Both the position numbers and the translations under genes were made by a program. Source: Pomphorhynchus laevis (taxonomy: Eukaryota; Acanthocephala; Palaeacanthocephala; Echinorhynchida; Pomphorhynchidae). From it: DNA of 64,000 nucleotides. A model generated the notes under the pieces. The model saw nothing but the letters and a program-made list of their open reading frames with translations. It ran no database searches and was not told where the DNA came from. Shown here one piece after another: positions 12,401 to 22,500 of this stretch (its first letter is position 1; every line of letters starts with the position of its first letter). The stretch lies in the NCBI GenBank assembly GCA_012934845.2, contig WNNJ02000258.1, forward strand, positions 1 to 64,000, in the 5' to 3' direction.

Positions 12401-12668
12401 ATTTGTAAACTTTTAAATTTCTAGTGGAAGAAAAGATTTCTTGGTCGGTATTTCAATCTCATAAATAAATTTTAATCTCATTTTATATAACTTTGTACAA
12501 ACTTGAAATTGTTTAAACTTGTATAATTTCATGATTTTAGATTTATGTATTTGACTTATCCGTTGAATTGGATAGAGCTATTTGCAAGTTTTCCACTGCG
12601 CAAATTCAAGACATTAGCACATTATCATTGCACCAATCATCAAGTATTATTGCAGTTGGAGATAGAAA
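414..12668 (+). CDS. DNAI1: Axonemal dynein intermediate chain, DNAI1 type (partial, nine exons)
   Basis: WD-repeat subunit of the outer dynein arm of cilia and flagella, linking heavy chains to the doublet microtubule (family knowledge). Exons read from GT-AG borders: 414-542, 587-671, 717-866, 9558-9820, 9870-9974, 11810-11888, 11936-12174, 12233-12310, 12541-12668; reading phases agree at every junction. The order of motifs follows DNAI1: a DFAYYE block, then GTFTPLW before the propeller, then WD-like blades including CGSDGIVGQW, a GPVRQVSWCP stretch, IKIWDL and IYVFDL, ending in IIAVGDRK. The N-terminal roughly 200 residues expected for the family would be left of the window. Introns are either tiny (44, 45, 47, 49, 58 bp) or very large (8,691 and 1,835 bp). 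Weakest border: the donor after 12174 is GTTGAA; a donor at 12165 would break the frame. DNAI4 is the nearest alternative but fits the exon 2-3 region less well. Confidence 0.85.
867..1802. other. Intron sequence without gene
   Basis: Start of the 8.7-kb dynein intron. Very AT-rich with runs of A and T and a short local repeat of TTAATAGTTAATTTAAATA around 1198-1245. I see no coding segment or recognisable element. Confidence 0.5.
1803..1918. repeat. Short imperfect foldback (MITE-like)
   Basis: The arm at about 1806-1848 and the reverse complement of about 1872-1914 share GCTTGATGTC, ATCAACA and GACCTC in the same order with scattered mismatches. This gives roughly 40-bp arms around a 23-bp loop. 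The composition is richer in G and C than the flanks. It could be a decayed miniature inverted-repeat element; no second copy was noticed here. Confidence 0.45.
2041..2986 (-). CDS. Merlin (IS1595/IS1016-like) DDE transposase, two exons, one in-frame stop
   Basis: DNA transposase of the Merlin superfamily, which moves by cut and paste. On the minus strand an ATG at 2986 opens a 97-nt exon ending LQNYRLIPS, then a 55-bp GT-AG intron (2835-2889), then the main exon. A zinc-ribbon-like cysteine cluster (CCRKH...RC...RCQKSKC) is followed by the ISXO2-type catalytic core: EIDE (first acid), HSDLWKGY (second) and HTQQIESTWNQLK (third). The frame is continuous from 2834 to 2041 except for one TAA at 2425-2427, just after VFGGVCR, where relatives have a sense codon. 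About 300 residues, near the family norm. I could not define terminal inverted repeats with confidence. It lies antisense inside the dynein intron, so it is probably a recently inactivated insertion. Confidence 0.8.
3000..3790. other. No gene seen between Merlin and the minisatellite
   Basis: AT-rich intron sequence with only short chance ORFs (3319-3504 and 3497-3691 on minus), which show no family motif and unremarkable composition. It may contain the outer end of the Merlin element. Confidence 0.45.
3800..4750. repeat. 25-bp minisatellite, about 38 degenerate units
   Basis: Tandem units close to ATAAAGGCATATAAAGAACC followed by a five-base segment varying around GCCTT, ACACT or ACATT. Most units are 24-26 bp and many keep GGCATAT and GAACC exactly. 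The array starts near 3800 and runs to the palindrome at 4751. A 73-codon minus-strand frame inside it (4288-4509) is just the translated repeat. It lies inside the large dynein intron. Confidence 0.9.
4751..4782. repeat. Perfect palindrome capping the minisatellite
   Basis: The last unit of the array runs into its own exact reverse complement: arm ATAAATAACCGCCTT (4751-4765), GT, then AAGGCGGTTATTTAT (4768-4782). This is a 15-bp arm hairpin with almost no loop. The inverted arm is itself repeat-unit sequence, so it marks a strand switch at the array end. Confidence 0.85.
4791..5100 (+). mobile_element. LINE-A fragment: late ORF2 piece plus 3' tail
   Basis: Plus-strand frame with VKYLGFTVTVNWSAKAELDR matches the region downstream of the reverse transcriptase in the LINE-A copies at 55.7-59.6 and 19.6-23.6 kb. 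It then jumps to SWIGCGAQIPPNLRP near the ORF end, so an internal piece is missing. It ends at GTTAAGAAAATC then ATTATTATT, matching the 3' end of the copy whose tail lies near 55,720-55,740. A 5'-truncated, internally deleted LINE remnant next to the minisatellite palindrome. Confidence 0.75.
5563..6245. repeat. Direct repeat pair flanking the PLE-1 3' side
   Basis: A roughly 200-bp block beginning AATCAGCTAACTGAGTCTAC occurs at about 5563-5765 and again at about 6012-6240, about 450 bp apart, both running through a TAACAGACGTTGTATCAGAA segment. Part of the block also recurs near 11260-11320. It lies just beyond the 3' end of the PLE-1 ORF and may be PLE terminal-repeat sequence. Confidence 0.65.
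6245..6393 (-). mobile_element. PLE-1 3' flank / terminal sequence
   Basis: Immediately after the PLE-1 stop on the minus strand. Its GCAGCGGGTCCAAAT and TGCTGATGATGT segments recur near 29930-30030, and its TAGAGGTCATCA segment recurs near 11310-11330. The motif CTTATTCTAATRCAAAGTAT recurs at 5915, 6372, 34812 and 52078. This supports a repeated PLE-1 terminus. Confidence 0.6.
6394..8400 (-). CDS. Penelope-like reverse transcriptase (PLE-1), uninterrupted 668-codon ORF
   Basis: Reverse transcriptase of a Penelope-like retroelement. Reading order: an N-terminal region with a CNC...CTHNLEL patch and LLSKGYKYRL (about residues 113-155), DKASNNFVFICKK (about 237-249), an RT motif around PRFICSAFKCTLKPLS (about 320-335), catalytic motif A as NTYDFSTLYTNLD (about 385-397), VKGVPMGGNSSPIIADLF (about 474-491), and the YIDD box in KYMFRYIDDICVFN (about 517-530). 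The frame has no stop over two kilobases in very AT-rich DNA, so the insertion is either young or recently selected. No GIY-YIG motif is visible at either end, unlike typical Penelope and unlike the N-terminal endonuclease of Naiad-type elements. It is antisense within the dynein intron; related pieces lie near 28.7, 32.3-33.2, 34.8 and 52.8-53.8 kb. The ATG at 8400 is the first in frame; the true start is not certain. Confidence 0.85.
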   Translation of the reverse strand: MYKIYIKLINDYDRLSYIIDSYCNTKYYNRTINVNNNNRKYTLTINFIYKCIDNINIAGLLNNSKSKEIIGSDLSKYIPKIRYKLLPPLGRKICNYNKELKSICNDNIRNIMETECNCKSLSFDKINEHICTHNLELIENCELRKLLSKGYKYRLNNNNDKNKIYSSLYNLNDYFSKLINSESSNISKIKIRKDYIFDKIKNKMKITNNYKRKDKINKDMYKELTKLKDNYIITTIDKASNNFVFICKKLYYDILMKEVNSNDLNVNPTYERSELSLETIITSHCSIMDKKGIKVESDNKTISILYWNPNLHNNPIKPRFICSAFKCTLKPLSVYMNKILKVIKAHFKKYCKVIEINTGIKHYFSINSTKEFLEQTKGINFQNINTYDFSTLYTNLDLVDIKEALVKLINLIFGKIYTYICYNNYNAYLTKIKPSNKYKYMDKIELIESLNILINQNYLKVGTSIFRQVKGVPMGGNSSPIIADLFLSFIEYEFVHNCAKTKSKQYKYMKYMFRYIDDICVFNSNNFYSISEHIYPESLILNKTNINDKEGVYLDMNIKLTLTKTTINLYRKDDIFKFTRNIFLHEHSCISYNIKYNTLNNEILRIATICNDIGFLQNHLNNLIDTYFKLGYYKNNIKQKIVKYINQHNNIKNKFKLLSGKFLWMDNK
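8401..8890. other. AT-rich sequence upstream of PLE-1, no gene
   Basis: Sequence 5' of the PLE-1 ORF on the minus strand. I looked for a GIY-YIG domain or a second ORF and saw none; it is low-complexity AT-rich DNA. Confidence 0.45.
8893..9160. repeat. Long-arm foldback element with two extra solo arms nearby
   Basis: The arm at about 8900-8993 and the reverse complement of about 9061-9152 share CGTTAGTGC, GCGCCCTGA, GATCCA, GTACT and ACTTGGATG in order with a few differences, around a loop of about 65 bp. This is a MITE-like foldback of about 250 bp. The outermost arm segment GTCGACCTTAGTACTCAATG occurs twice more in direct orientation just downstream (9259-9282 and 9294-9318). It lies in the dynein intron just before exon 9558. 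Confidence 0.75.
9256..9320 (+). repeat. Two solo copies of the foldback outer arm
   Basis: GTCGACCTTAGTACTCAATG appears twice here, about 35 bp apart, as in the left arm of the 8.9-9.15 kb foldback but without the rest of the element. Confidence 0.7.
10641..10768. repeat. Exact 48-bp inverted repeat (hairpin)
   Basis: The left arm 10641-10688 begins TATAGTGTTGAAGTCATGAA and ends TCATGAAATTTC. The right arm 10721-10768 is its exact reverse complement over all 48 bases by eye, with a 32-base spacer. It sits in the 1.8-kb dynein intron. If transcribed with the gene it would form a long perfect RNA hairpin; it may also be a young foldback transposon. Confidence 0.85.
11001..11042. repeat. 19-bp palindrome in the dynein intron
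   Basis: TTAAAAATACGGTATTATT, then ATCA, then the exact reverse complement. No coding context; it lies 233 bp downstream of the 48-bp hairpin in the same intron. Confidence 0.8.
11240..11335. repeat. Copy of the PLE-1 flank repeat
   Basis: Shares GAAATTTAAAATAAA, GAATTAACTAA and GGATTAGAGGTCATCA with the repeat at 5.7 and 6.2 kb near PLE-1. A solo terminal fragment inside the dynein intron. Confidence 0.55.
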
Positions 12669-12974
12669 GTAAGTGTGCCTCTGCCAATCCGAAAAAATCA
12701 TTCATGATGGTTTATGCATAATTTTTTAATACTGATGATATCATCAGTATAATAATAACAACCACCGTGAATATTCAATTTTTATTTAATCTTAAAATTA
12801 AACCATTTAATTTTAAGAATTTTATTAAGATATTATTAATTAATTAAATTGCCAATTTATAATTTTCATTATAATTTGGCAATAATATACCAAATATCAA
12901 GATTAAGAAAATAAAAATGTTTTATATCGGCAAAATAACATTTTAAAATTTACAAGGAATATTTCTTTACGCTT

Positions 12975-13330
12975 ACAAAACAAAATATAATCTTGATATT
13001 TGACATTATAATTATTATTTTCATTAAAAAATTTTCATTATATAGTAGTCTGTTGAAAATCAATACCCAGTAATTGGCTAATAATGGAAAAGATGTACGT
13101 ATATGTTCTATACATAGACCGTTTAGTCTTGCCGCTTTTTTGTTTTTCATATTGCCTAATGCGTTTAATACTTCTGATGAGTCGAAGGGATGACAGATAG
13201 GATCCAAATTATCAAAATCATTCTCGATATATAGTAAACCTACCTTTGTCACCGGCACTGACGCCTGACAAAGCACTTCGTAAAGAAGCTGAGCCCAATT
13301 GCTATTTGGAATTCTAGCTTTATTACGTGT
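12975..13330 (-). pseudogene. Decayed LINE-type reverse transcriptase N-terminal piece
   Basis: Minus-strand frame 12950-13276 contains SSEVLNALGNMKNKKAARLNG followed by a hydrophobic helix SFPLLANYWVLIFNRLL. This matches the start of the RT domain in LINE-like elements, which usually carry a KxxKAxGxDG motif. Only this segment is readable; there is no palm domain, and the frame runs into unrelated AT-rich sequence. The exact LINE clade is not recognisable. Confidence 0.55.
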
Positions 13331-14010
13331 CAGTAACCATGGTGCTTTCTAGGCCTTGTCCAGTAATATAACCTCAGCTTTACGCAGGTTTTGACACTAC
13401 AACCTACGATAACGAATGTACTCTTCACACAATTATATATTGTTTCTTGACAGTTAACATAAATTTATTAGCTCTCGTTAAAACTGCCTAGCCAATTCGG
13501 TTTGTTAGTTACCTGGTAAGTTATCCTGATTGCCCATAGCGAGTAGCACGCATTCAGCAACGACCTAGTCAAGCATTTAAGACTACCAGCAAAATCTCCT
13601 TCATTAACAATTCATATGATATACCGATCCTATCAATATTGATCCTACTTTTACAGACAATTCGGCTAGGTTGCATGGGTTTGGAGAAAATTTTCAAAGG
13701 TATCTCTAATCCAAACAAACACGATACTGGCTTATGCTTGCGTACAAGTGAAGAGACGCACGCTAATTCAAGCTGCATTCTTACAACTAGCATGCTTGAG
13801 AATACCATATCCACCCAACTTCTTCCATTTCAAGATTCACACGACTGGTTCGAAAACATGATGGCTTACCTATTGATGCAATTAAGGTTAATTTAAGGTG
13901 TGGATACAGAGGTAATTCGCTTTGTTTAGTTACTCGATATCATGACAGTCGTAATCCTATACTTGGATTGTCACATTGAGAAGTGTCACATCTGACTTAC
14001 AGATGCTTAA
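13331..14010. other. GC-richer patch of unknown origin
   Basis: Base composition is clearly higher in G and C than in the flanks. Both strands carry 80-85 codon frames (13569-13814 minus, 13639-13896 plus) without motifs I recognise. It adjoins the RT piece at 13.0-13.3 kb and may be more of the same decayed element. Confidence 0.4.
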
Positions 14011-15430
14011 TTGAACCTACGCGATCAATATCCTTTCATATGACTTTTTTCTTATTAGCTTTTTTCATTCTGTTGATAAATTTTATGAGCGGACAAAACA
14101 GCCTTCGTGGTTACAACATGTAGCCATTAAGATTGCAACAATGTATCTACAATTTAGTATTCGTCAATACTGAAATGTAGCGAAATGATTTTGGATTATA
14201 GTAGGATTTAAGAAAATGCAAATTATGCCATCAATTTCAACAAAAATAAGTGATCCATTAAATATTAAAATGGAAATCGTTCTTATTTAAATCAGCAAAT
14301 TTATGAAAGTGGCGACGAGCAAAATGTTAAAAATAAATCATTTGAATTTATGTTAAAAACAACATTTATTTTACCGATCGATCCAAAAGCGAACGAAACG
14401 ATTTATTTAAAATAAATTAACTTCAAATCGGACAATTTAGTTTACAGATTTAATTTGCAATGAAAGATGATTATGTGTTAATTCAGAAAAGCCACAAGAT
14501 CGGCGTATGATTTGAATGATCGTCAAATGCAGGACAAAAATGTCATAGTCGAGAATAACATTTGTTCATCAATAATATTTTATAAAATATTATTTCAATA
14601 ATATTTGAAAGTGTAAATTTTAATGCATTCCTAGAGCTCTCATCGTGAGTTCTTTCAAATATTATTTGAAACAACGTCAAGGATAAAATCACAACAGTTA
14701 CTATAAATAAAATTTTGATGTTGTCTGTTTCCCATTATCTGGTAGATAACCCAGATGAATAATAACGAAACACTTGAATATAATAAAAAAGATACATCAT
14801 ATACTAGGATATAATTATTAAGAATAAATACGTATCCTATTTTACAACATTTACCAACTTTAACTCACTTTACACCCCTTAAACCCAGTTTACCCCTTTT
14901 ATGTTCAGTCTAAATATTATTCAATAATATTCAATAAGAACGAGTTTCTAGATGGACAGCGTAATAAGTTTGAGAAATGACGGGAAGGTTAAAAGTTTTA
15001 AAGGTGATAAATGAAAATTAAATTTGGTAAAGTTTTTTTATATTAAGGGAATATGTAAAATATAAAAATATTAAGGAAGAAATACGACAAATAATACGGC
15101 ATATACTGAGATATAGCCATTTCTGAGGAGGAAGCAAAGTCAAAGTCAAAATACAAAAGCTAGTTATCTGTTGATTATAAATAGCTTCTAGATTGATTGA
15201 TTGTTATAAGATAACCTAACCAAATCTCTGTAAATGTTTGATACATTTAAAAGTAGTTTGAGTGAGTCATGCGTAAAGATGATTAAAGAATCGTATGAAA
15301 AAGAGTTTAAAGAAAGTAAACTAAGTTTTAACTATTAAAGTAAACATGAATGCATTTTATTTTTTTTATTTTGAAAAATATAAGCCATTTATAACGACTT
15401 TTATTTAAGTCATTTGTTTAAGTCATTTAT

Positions 15431-15523
15431 AACGGCTTAAAATATACGACGTAAAATTTAAAAACGGCTTAAAATATACGACGTAAAATTTAAAAACGGC
15501 TTAAAATATACGACGTAAAATTC
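15431..15523. repeat. 32-bp tandem repeat, three units
   Basis: Three nearly exact units of AACGGCTTAAAATATACGAC followed by GTAAAATTTAAA. Confidence 0.85.
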
Positions 15524-15769
15524 AATAACCATAAAAATTAAAAAAATTAAAAATTATTTTTATCAAATTAAATAAAAACATATTGTGATAAATGTCAATT
15601 TGTGCATAACATTCAGCATCTAAACCTGTATTTAGCAGCTGGAGTTTAGTGGTTTTCTTGCTCCTCATCATCCAGATCATCTAATTTTACTTTGACTATA
15701 GACTTATATAGCGTGATTTGCCATTGACTAAATGATATACAATTTGTTTTTTTTAAAGAAATTATTAAA

Positions 15770-15842
15770 GAAAATTAAATCCTAAAATACTAAAAGATAA
15801 GAAAATTAAATCCTAAAATACTAAAAGATAAGAAAATTAAAA
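15770..15842. repeat. 31-bp tandem repeat, just over two units
   Basis: GAAAATTAAATCCTAAAATA followed by CTAAAAGATAA is repeated twice exactly, plus the start of a third unit. Confidence 0.85.
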
Positions 15843-16477
15843 GATTAAGATTTTTAAAATTAATAAGTTGAATAATTAATCCTTAGTATCAATCAAGCAT
15901 TATGATATTGACACATAACTTAGTACGGTATTCACGAGTAGATATAAGTGAATATCCAGAATTCCTGTTTAAGTCTATATCATTAATAAATCAAGTAAGA
16001 ATTACGAAAAGCTCAATACCGTCACTATATAAGATAACATTTTACGTGGAAGTAAAATAATGACAAACCAATTTATACATAGAATATATAATTAAATTAA
16101 TCGATTGAATAATTATTTTATTTATTTAAAATTTATAATACATTCAATAGAACGACCTTTATAAAATAATTGTCAAAACATGCTTTAATTGTCAAAAAAA
16201 TTATTAATATATATTTGTTTAAATTCATTGTACAAATTAATTATCAATTAATAATCATAAATAATAATTAATAATAAATAATAAAATAAATTGCTTTAAA
16301 TAATTAATTTAAAGCAATCTCAGAGCTTAGTAGGAATTTTTAAAAATATGTAGAAATTAGAGGCACTGTTTTATTTGACGCACAAAGCCTACTTAAATCT
16401 AATTTCTGTATTTTTCATATTTCCATATCATGATATTATTAATCTAAAGTTTAAATTTCAATATAACAAATAAAAGG

Positions 16478-16670
16478 ATAAGGAATTATTGGAACTGAAT
16501 CAAAAAGGGCGAAATTTTATTTAATATTTCGCTAACCTCTGTTAGCATCTTCATAAAATTAGTTAATTTCTGGTTTAAAGTTTAAAGTTTAAACTATATG
16601 CTAATAGAGGTTAGCGAAATATCAAATAAAAATTCCCCCTTTTTTGATCCAGCTCCAATAATTCTTTATC
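16478..16670. mobile_element. Inverted-repeat element, copy 1 (MITE-like)
   Basis: Terminal inverted repeats of about 68 bp beginning GATAAGGAATTATTGGA and containing ATTTCGCTAACCTC and GTTAGCAT, around a core of about 60 bp. The same ends occur in the element at 25688-25863, so this is a small dispersed family. It has no ORF and is probably mobilised by another element's transposase. No target-site duplication could be fixed by eye. Confidence 0.75.
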
Positions 16671-17189
16671 AACTTTTTTAAATAAAATGATGAATTTGCG
16701 CAAATATTAAGAATAAGGCAATTTTATATAAATAACTGTTTCACAGGGGATCGATATGTATTTACAAACTATCAGAGAATATAGGAAAACCAAAAAGCAA
16801 ATCCAAGGTATGGTTATCTCAATTAAAAAGGTGTTTGATTATCTATGTTTTAGTAAATAATAATATAAATCATTATATTATTAATAATATTATTAAATTA
16901 TAATGTTTTTATAAATTATTCTCATTATTAATTATTTTAATTATTATAATAATTATTTTGTACACATTACTTTTAATTTATTATTATATCATGCATTATT
17001 ACAAAATTGTTATAAGGTTGATAAAAATTTTACAAAATATCAATACAATAAAATAATGTCTTATACTTTTAAGAAATATTTTAATAAATAAAAATTACAT
17101 TAGTACCTTTAGGTACAAACATAATGCGTTCTGATTCCAAGCTTGCTTCTTTTTCGTAGCGTTGTGCGGTGAATCAAAAATTTATTAAC

Positions 17190-18290
17190 CTTTTGTGTTG
17201 TATTGACTGCGAGTGCATTGTGGATAAGCTGTGTTGATGGATTTATGATACTTTTTTCACATCCTGTCGTTAATTATTATTTCGTCGACCTGACTTACAT
17301 TTTTATCATTAGACCTGACTTACATCGGGTTGCTGGCGTAGTGCAGCTTGAGGATCACAAAGAGTCGGAATCGAATGCCCAATACAGTCCATAAGAAACA
17401 CATATGAAGAAAGTAATGATAATTGTGTACTTGCGATAGAAGCTTAAATGCGTTTAATTCGATCAATAGAGAAGTTTGCTTTGCATAATATTGAATATGT
17501 GTTTCTCTATGACAGCGGCACTAAGGAATATGTACATGCAACCAGCTCAGTTATGCCTTGAAGGTGACAGTTTGTTTTCCAGCTATGAATTCACTCAAGG
17601 AGATCTGTTCGCTATGGTTGCATTTTCAATAGTTTCAATGCCCCTTATTGCCGAAATCAGTAAAGCGGTTCCGAACGCACTGCAGCGATGGTGCGCCGAT
17701 GACTCAAATTTTGTTGGAGCGTACGAAGATTTAAGCAGAGTTTATGGCATACCATTACAAAAGAGTCCGTCTTATGATCATAATGTAAATGTTACGAAAA
17801 CGCAAATATTCTCTCATAAGAGTATCACTAGTGATCGGGGAATGCATAATGTCAATCACACACAACCGGAATCAATATTTTGAGTGTGGCGATTGGTACT
17901 GATCAATACGTTGAGAGATCAATCTACAGTAAATATTCAACTTGGTCTTCGTACGTAGACCGTTTGATCGAGTTGACACGCATTGATCCGCATGTGTCTT
18001 ATGCAAATCTGACAAAATCGTTATAATTCAAATGGATTCATATTTTCAGGACGGTCTTGTGTAGTGAATCTCAACTGAATGCACTTAAAGGAAATATATT
18101 CGCTAATTTATTACCTGAACTGTCAGGTTTCAATATCGATATAGTCGGGAAAATAATTCCGATAACACCAATCCGTATGGGTGATCTTGAAATCTTAGAC
18201 CCAAGGTTGGGAGCACATAGGAAAACATGTTATATGAGAAGGATGATTTTATCCCTACCATAACCAACAGTAGACGTATCTCTTCCACCT
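17190..18290 (+). pseudogene. Fossil reverse transcriptase of an unresolved retroelement (possibly DIRS-like)
   Basis: Plus-strand remnant of an RT of the kind with a TQGDLFAM box (TQGDPLAM in relatives) and a DDS catalytic segment, followed by a connection-like region. It looks broken, with several interruptions, and both ends are missing. By resemblance it belongs to an RT lineage common in aquatic invertebrates whose placement I am not sure of; LTR kin such as DIRS cannot be excluded, so it is treated as a fossil. It is GC-richer than its flanks and abuts LINE-A ORF1 remains on the right. Confidence 0.6.
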
Positions 18291-18429
18291 GTTAGTGGAG
18301 GGTTCTCATCATTTCTCTTCACTTTTGATCAGTTAATTCAGAAGTTTTATCTTCGGTCTCCCTAAGGAAGCTGATCGTTTTGTTGAGATTATGGTAGCGG
18401 GTGGGACAAATGGCTGGAAAATATGGTTG

Positions 18430-19590
18430 CGAGTAAATTATTTATTATTGACTCCAGTAATTTTTCGATTTAACGATTTCTGCTTGGCGAATGTCAAGAA
18501 GCTTTACTGCTCCGTCCATGGAGCAGTTGTTTGTAGGATCTTAGGCAAATGTAAATACGTATGAGGGCTTATTGATTGGTTCCTTCATTTCTCCTTGTAG
18601 GATTTAAAGTATTTGCACTTCTTAGACCAGGCGGGGTAGTCTAGGTGTCAATTGAGGCATACCGGAGGAGCGATTGGGCAAATTCCATTTTGATTACTGT
18701 TAATGTCGCTGCGTCGGACATATTTTCTTCGAGATACAGGAAGAATCCAAGTGTCCCCATTTATGACACGATTGGCAGTGGGGGAAAGTATACTCTTCGC
18801 AGGAGATGAATGTGAACGACATATTCATTCTTATTAATGTGTTGTGCTTTAAATATGATAGCAGTCGGCAACCATCTTCCGTTATGTATTCGAATGCTAT
18901 GGATTAATTAGCACCGAATTTATGTTTGATAAATCTTAGGTTCCTTATTTGGAAATTATTACCAATGTCAACCAAATCTTCTTCATTGAGGCCTGGCTGG
19001 ATGTTAGTAATTTTAATTTTTGCATGAATATAGTTGTGCTCGATTGATCCACAGTTTTTAGGTTAAGATTGAAGAAACTAATATATTCCAGTGCCATGTC
19101 TTGTGATACGAAAGATATCCGAAAAGTTCCCGGGAATTTTCGAGCAGAAATATATATAACTCGATCTATGTATTTAAAAATAAATGGTGTGAGTAATGCT
19201 TTATATCAGTCATCTAGTTTAATTAAGAAAACTACTTTAACTTCGAATAAGTTCGCCAACTTTTTGGTTTGAGGAAATTCTACATAGACATTCTGACCAT
19301 TAGAATTACTAATCTCCTTTAGGGGCATTGATTCCCATTTAAAGAAATTATCGAATATTCACTAGGGTTCATATGTTTTTATTCGTTTTTTTTTCGTTGT
19401 TGAATTATTCTAAATTCATTGTTTCGTTTGAGTGTTTGATCGTCCATCGAACTATCGTTGTTGACTTCGTTAGCTAATGATTTGATTGAAAGATTTAGAA
19501 TACTTACCTTGTTTTTCTATGCTCAATTTTGCTTGAGTTTCTTGATTATTTTGAAACACCGATGATACTGTTGCATTACATTTTGATGAC
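18430..19590 (-). pseudogene. LINE-A remnant: ORF1 (first copy)
   Basis: The minus strand carries pieces alignable with ORF1 of the LINE-A copies at 22.4-23.6 and 58.5-59.5 kb. One is a segment near 19100-19200 (RISFVSQDMALEYISFF, like RISFCTLDIEAAFLEFF in the other copy). Another is a zinc-knuckle-like CHxWGH segment near 18740-18800, followed by a WSKKCKYFKSYK segment near 18600-18640. Frames are broken repeatedly. No EN or RT follows, so the element is truncated at its 3' side near 18.43 kb. Confidence 0.6.
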
Positions 19591-19594
19591 CGAG

Positions 19595-22500
19595 CGAATA
19601 AAATAATAATAAAGAATTTTTTAAATAAATAACTTAACAATCACTAAAAATAACTAAAAAGACAGTTAAAAAACAACAGCTTAAGATCGATAAGAAAAAT
19701 CAAAATGTTTAGTCCACGATATTTCCACGACCTCTGGTCCTACGGGATCTGAGCCTTTCAACCAATCCAACACGCCGCTCTCCGACTGAACCACCCTGGG
19801 TATTTCACCCCTCCCCGAAGAGTCCAATCGAGGCGGACTATGCTCGGTAATCGCGAGATGAGGAGCTTGAGAAACCTTAGTATTTGCTCTGGGGGACGTA
19901 CTCTTGAAAATAAGACTAATCCCGAGATAGCCCAAGTACCCCAGAGGCGCACTTGAGTTTTCCCATTCAATGGCAGATGCTGAGTCCGTTTCAGGGCCCA
20001 CCTAGCTCTCTTAAGAATACGGTTAAGTCTATCCAGGTCAGCTTTCGCTCACCAGTTCACCGTAATGGTGAACCCCAGGTTTTTTACTCGACTTGTGAAG
20101 GTAAGAAGTGGTTGATTAGTCAATATAGAAGAACGTGCTGAGAGTGCTAGTCTCTTTATATTTTTCTTTGTCGCAGGAGCGCCATGAAAGACAATCATCT
20201 GCGATTTGGAGGAGTAAAATTAAGACTGGATATGGGTAACTGATCTTTTAATCTTAAAAATAAACGGCTGATGTCAGAGATTACATCTTTGCACCGGTGT
20301 CCAGAGAACAGGGCTGTTGTATCATCAGCGTATACCAGTAGATGTTGGTCGTGTTTAAAGTTTTTGTAAAGTTCAATAGAGGCAGCAAGATACAAAATTG
20401 GAGAAAGTGGGGATCCTTGAGGCACACCCGTAATTTGGTATAACTGTCGTGCATCAGGGTCGTATCATAGAAGAATCGCTTGGTAAATAACAATGTTTCC
20501 ACCCTGTTAACAATTCTCTCAGGTAACCCAAAGGACCTGAGAGAAGAGATAACAAAATGAATGGAAATGTGGTCAAATACAGCAGAAATGTCAAGAAAAC
20601 CAGCCATAGCAAGCTGATTATTATTGTCTTGACAAAACTGGTGTACTTCACCTATTGCTGTATGGACCGAGCGATCTTTTACGTACCCATGAAAACCTGG
20701 TGGGATAAAATTTCGCCTACATAGATGATAGCAGATTTTACGCGCCAGCGCTTTTTCATCAATGGACATGAAATCAATTTCTTTTTGGGTAAGAACACGT
20801 CGGTTAATATTTATGCCAGCAATATCGGACGTGGGAGGCTAATAGCATTATGATGGCGATCTTCTTTCTCGGAATGTATGTCAAAAGCTTACATACCCGA
20901 GTGCAGAGTGGCGCGTGGATTCTGGAGGTGCCCGGAAGTGGCCCCCATGAGTTAAGGATATATGTGACAGATAGATCCCTACTTGAAGTCACATCAAGGC
21001 GGGATTGGTCGGGGATATTGATTGGCTTTATAATTATGTAAGGATAGTGACTCCTCTAAAACTTTGTCAAGACCTATGCTAGCAATCCAAACTAAGGCTA
21101 TATACTTCCAGCAGACAAACTTATCTGTCTTGAATATCTTCCAGATGGAAGCATGAGAAGGGTAATGGTGATAATGCTTGCCCTATCCCTGCTCAGCTGG
21201 AACCTATATTTAGAGCTCCAGTATTCATTCGAGAGGGCCTGTCTGGTGGAAACAGAGAGATTGGGGAGATGTAACATTTTAGCGAGGACCTTGAGTTTTG
21301 CTGGAGTGGGATTGTATATACAACCTTTATAGGTAGTCGAAAGAAACGCGGTAGCTTGCGATGAGAGGTAAGAATTAAATTCAGTCAAACTATCATTACC
21401 AATTTTGGGGAAGAGTTGGATATCTGCCTGAAAGAAAGCCACTCTGATAGGGTCAAATTGAAACCTCCTTCTAAGCAACGTATCTTCTTCCATCCGATAA
21501 CGAATTAGGTTATGATAGATGGTTTGTTTTTGGCGCGACTTCTTAGTACATATGGGAACCTATATTTAGAGCTCCAGTATTCATTCGAGAGGGCCTGTCT
21601 GGTGGAAACAGAGAGATTGGGGAGATGTAACATTTTAGCGAGGACCTTGAGTTTTGCTGGAGTGGGATTGTATATACAACCTTTATAGGTAGTCGAAAGA
21701 AACGCGGTAGCTTGCGATGAGAGGTAAGAATTAAATTCAGTCAAACTATCATTACCAATTTTGGGGAAGAGTTGGATATCTGCCTGAAAGAAAGCCACTC
21801 TGATAGGGTCAAATTGAAACCTCCTTCTAAGCAACGTATCTTCTTCCATCCGATAACGAATTAGGTTATGATAGATGGTTTGTTTTTGGCGCGACTTCTT
21901 AGTACATATGGGTTTCAACAACCACATCTTATGAAGCAGTAATATGTCGAGGAGAGAATTAGTTGTTGAGTAATGAAAGGTGGGAGACGGTGGTTAATTA
22001 ATAAAGTAGTCGTTCCTGGCTCCGCGGAGTGTTGCATTAATACAACGATCAGTTCTGTCGTTGAAGTCACCAAATAACATGTCATAGCCACTACCTAAAA
22101 TATGTCCAGGAGCTCACGTTTCTTGTAAATTTCCCTTGGCCTAATATAGATATTGATTATATTGATACGTTTTCCGTTCTTACAAAGCGATATAGCTAAA
22201 CAAGACATGGCTGGACAGGAATAGTTTAAAAGGAGGGATGATCTTAAGGAGCATTTAACTAGGGTTAAAAGACCTTGAGATGAATAGGAGTGAGGAGGGT
22301 TTATGCACGGAGTTAATTGGGTGTAAATGCGCTTAGGTATAAATCGAGTAATGTCCAGGGGGAGACGGATAGACTGCGTCTCCTGAAGGACTATAACATC
22401 CACATCTCTACCAGATAGAAGTTTAAGGGTGGAAGCACCTCCCGAATTCCACTGAAGAATATTCAGTAAAAAGGCTCTTGATTACTTCCCATTGTGTTAG

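Larger units (their letters stand above)
14011..17185. other. AT-rich intron sequence with small tandem repeats, no gene
   Basis: Within the probable 16.5-kb dynein intron. I see no coding segment. Contents worth naming are the 32-bp and 31-bp tandem repeats and the inverted-repeat element listed separately. Confidence 0.5.
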
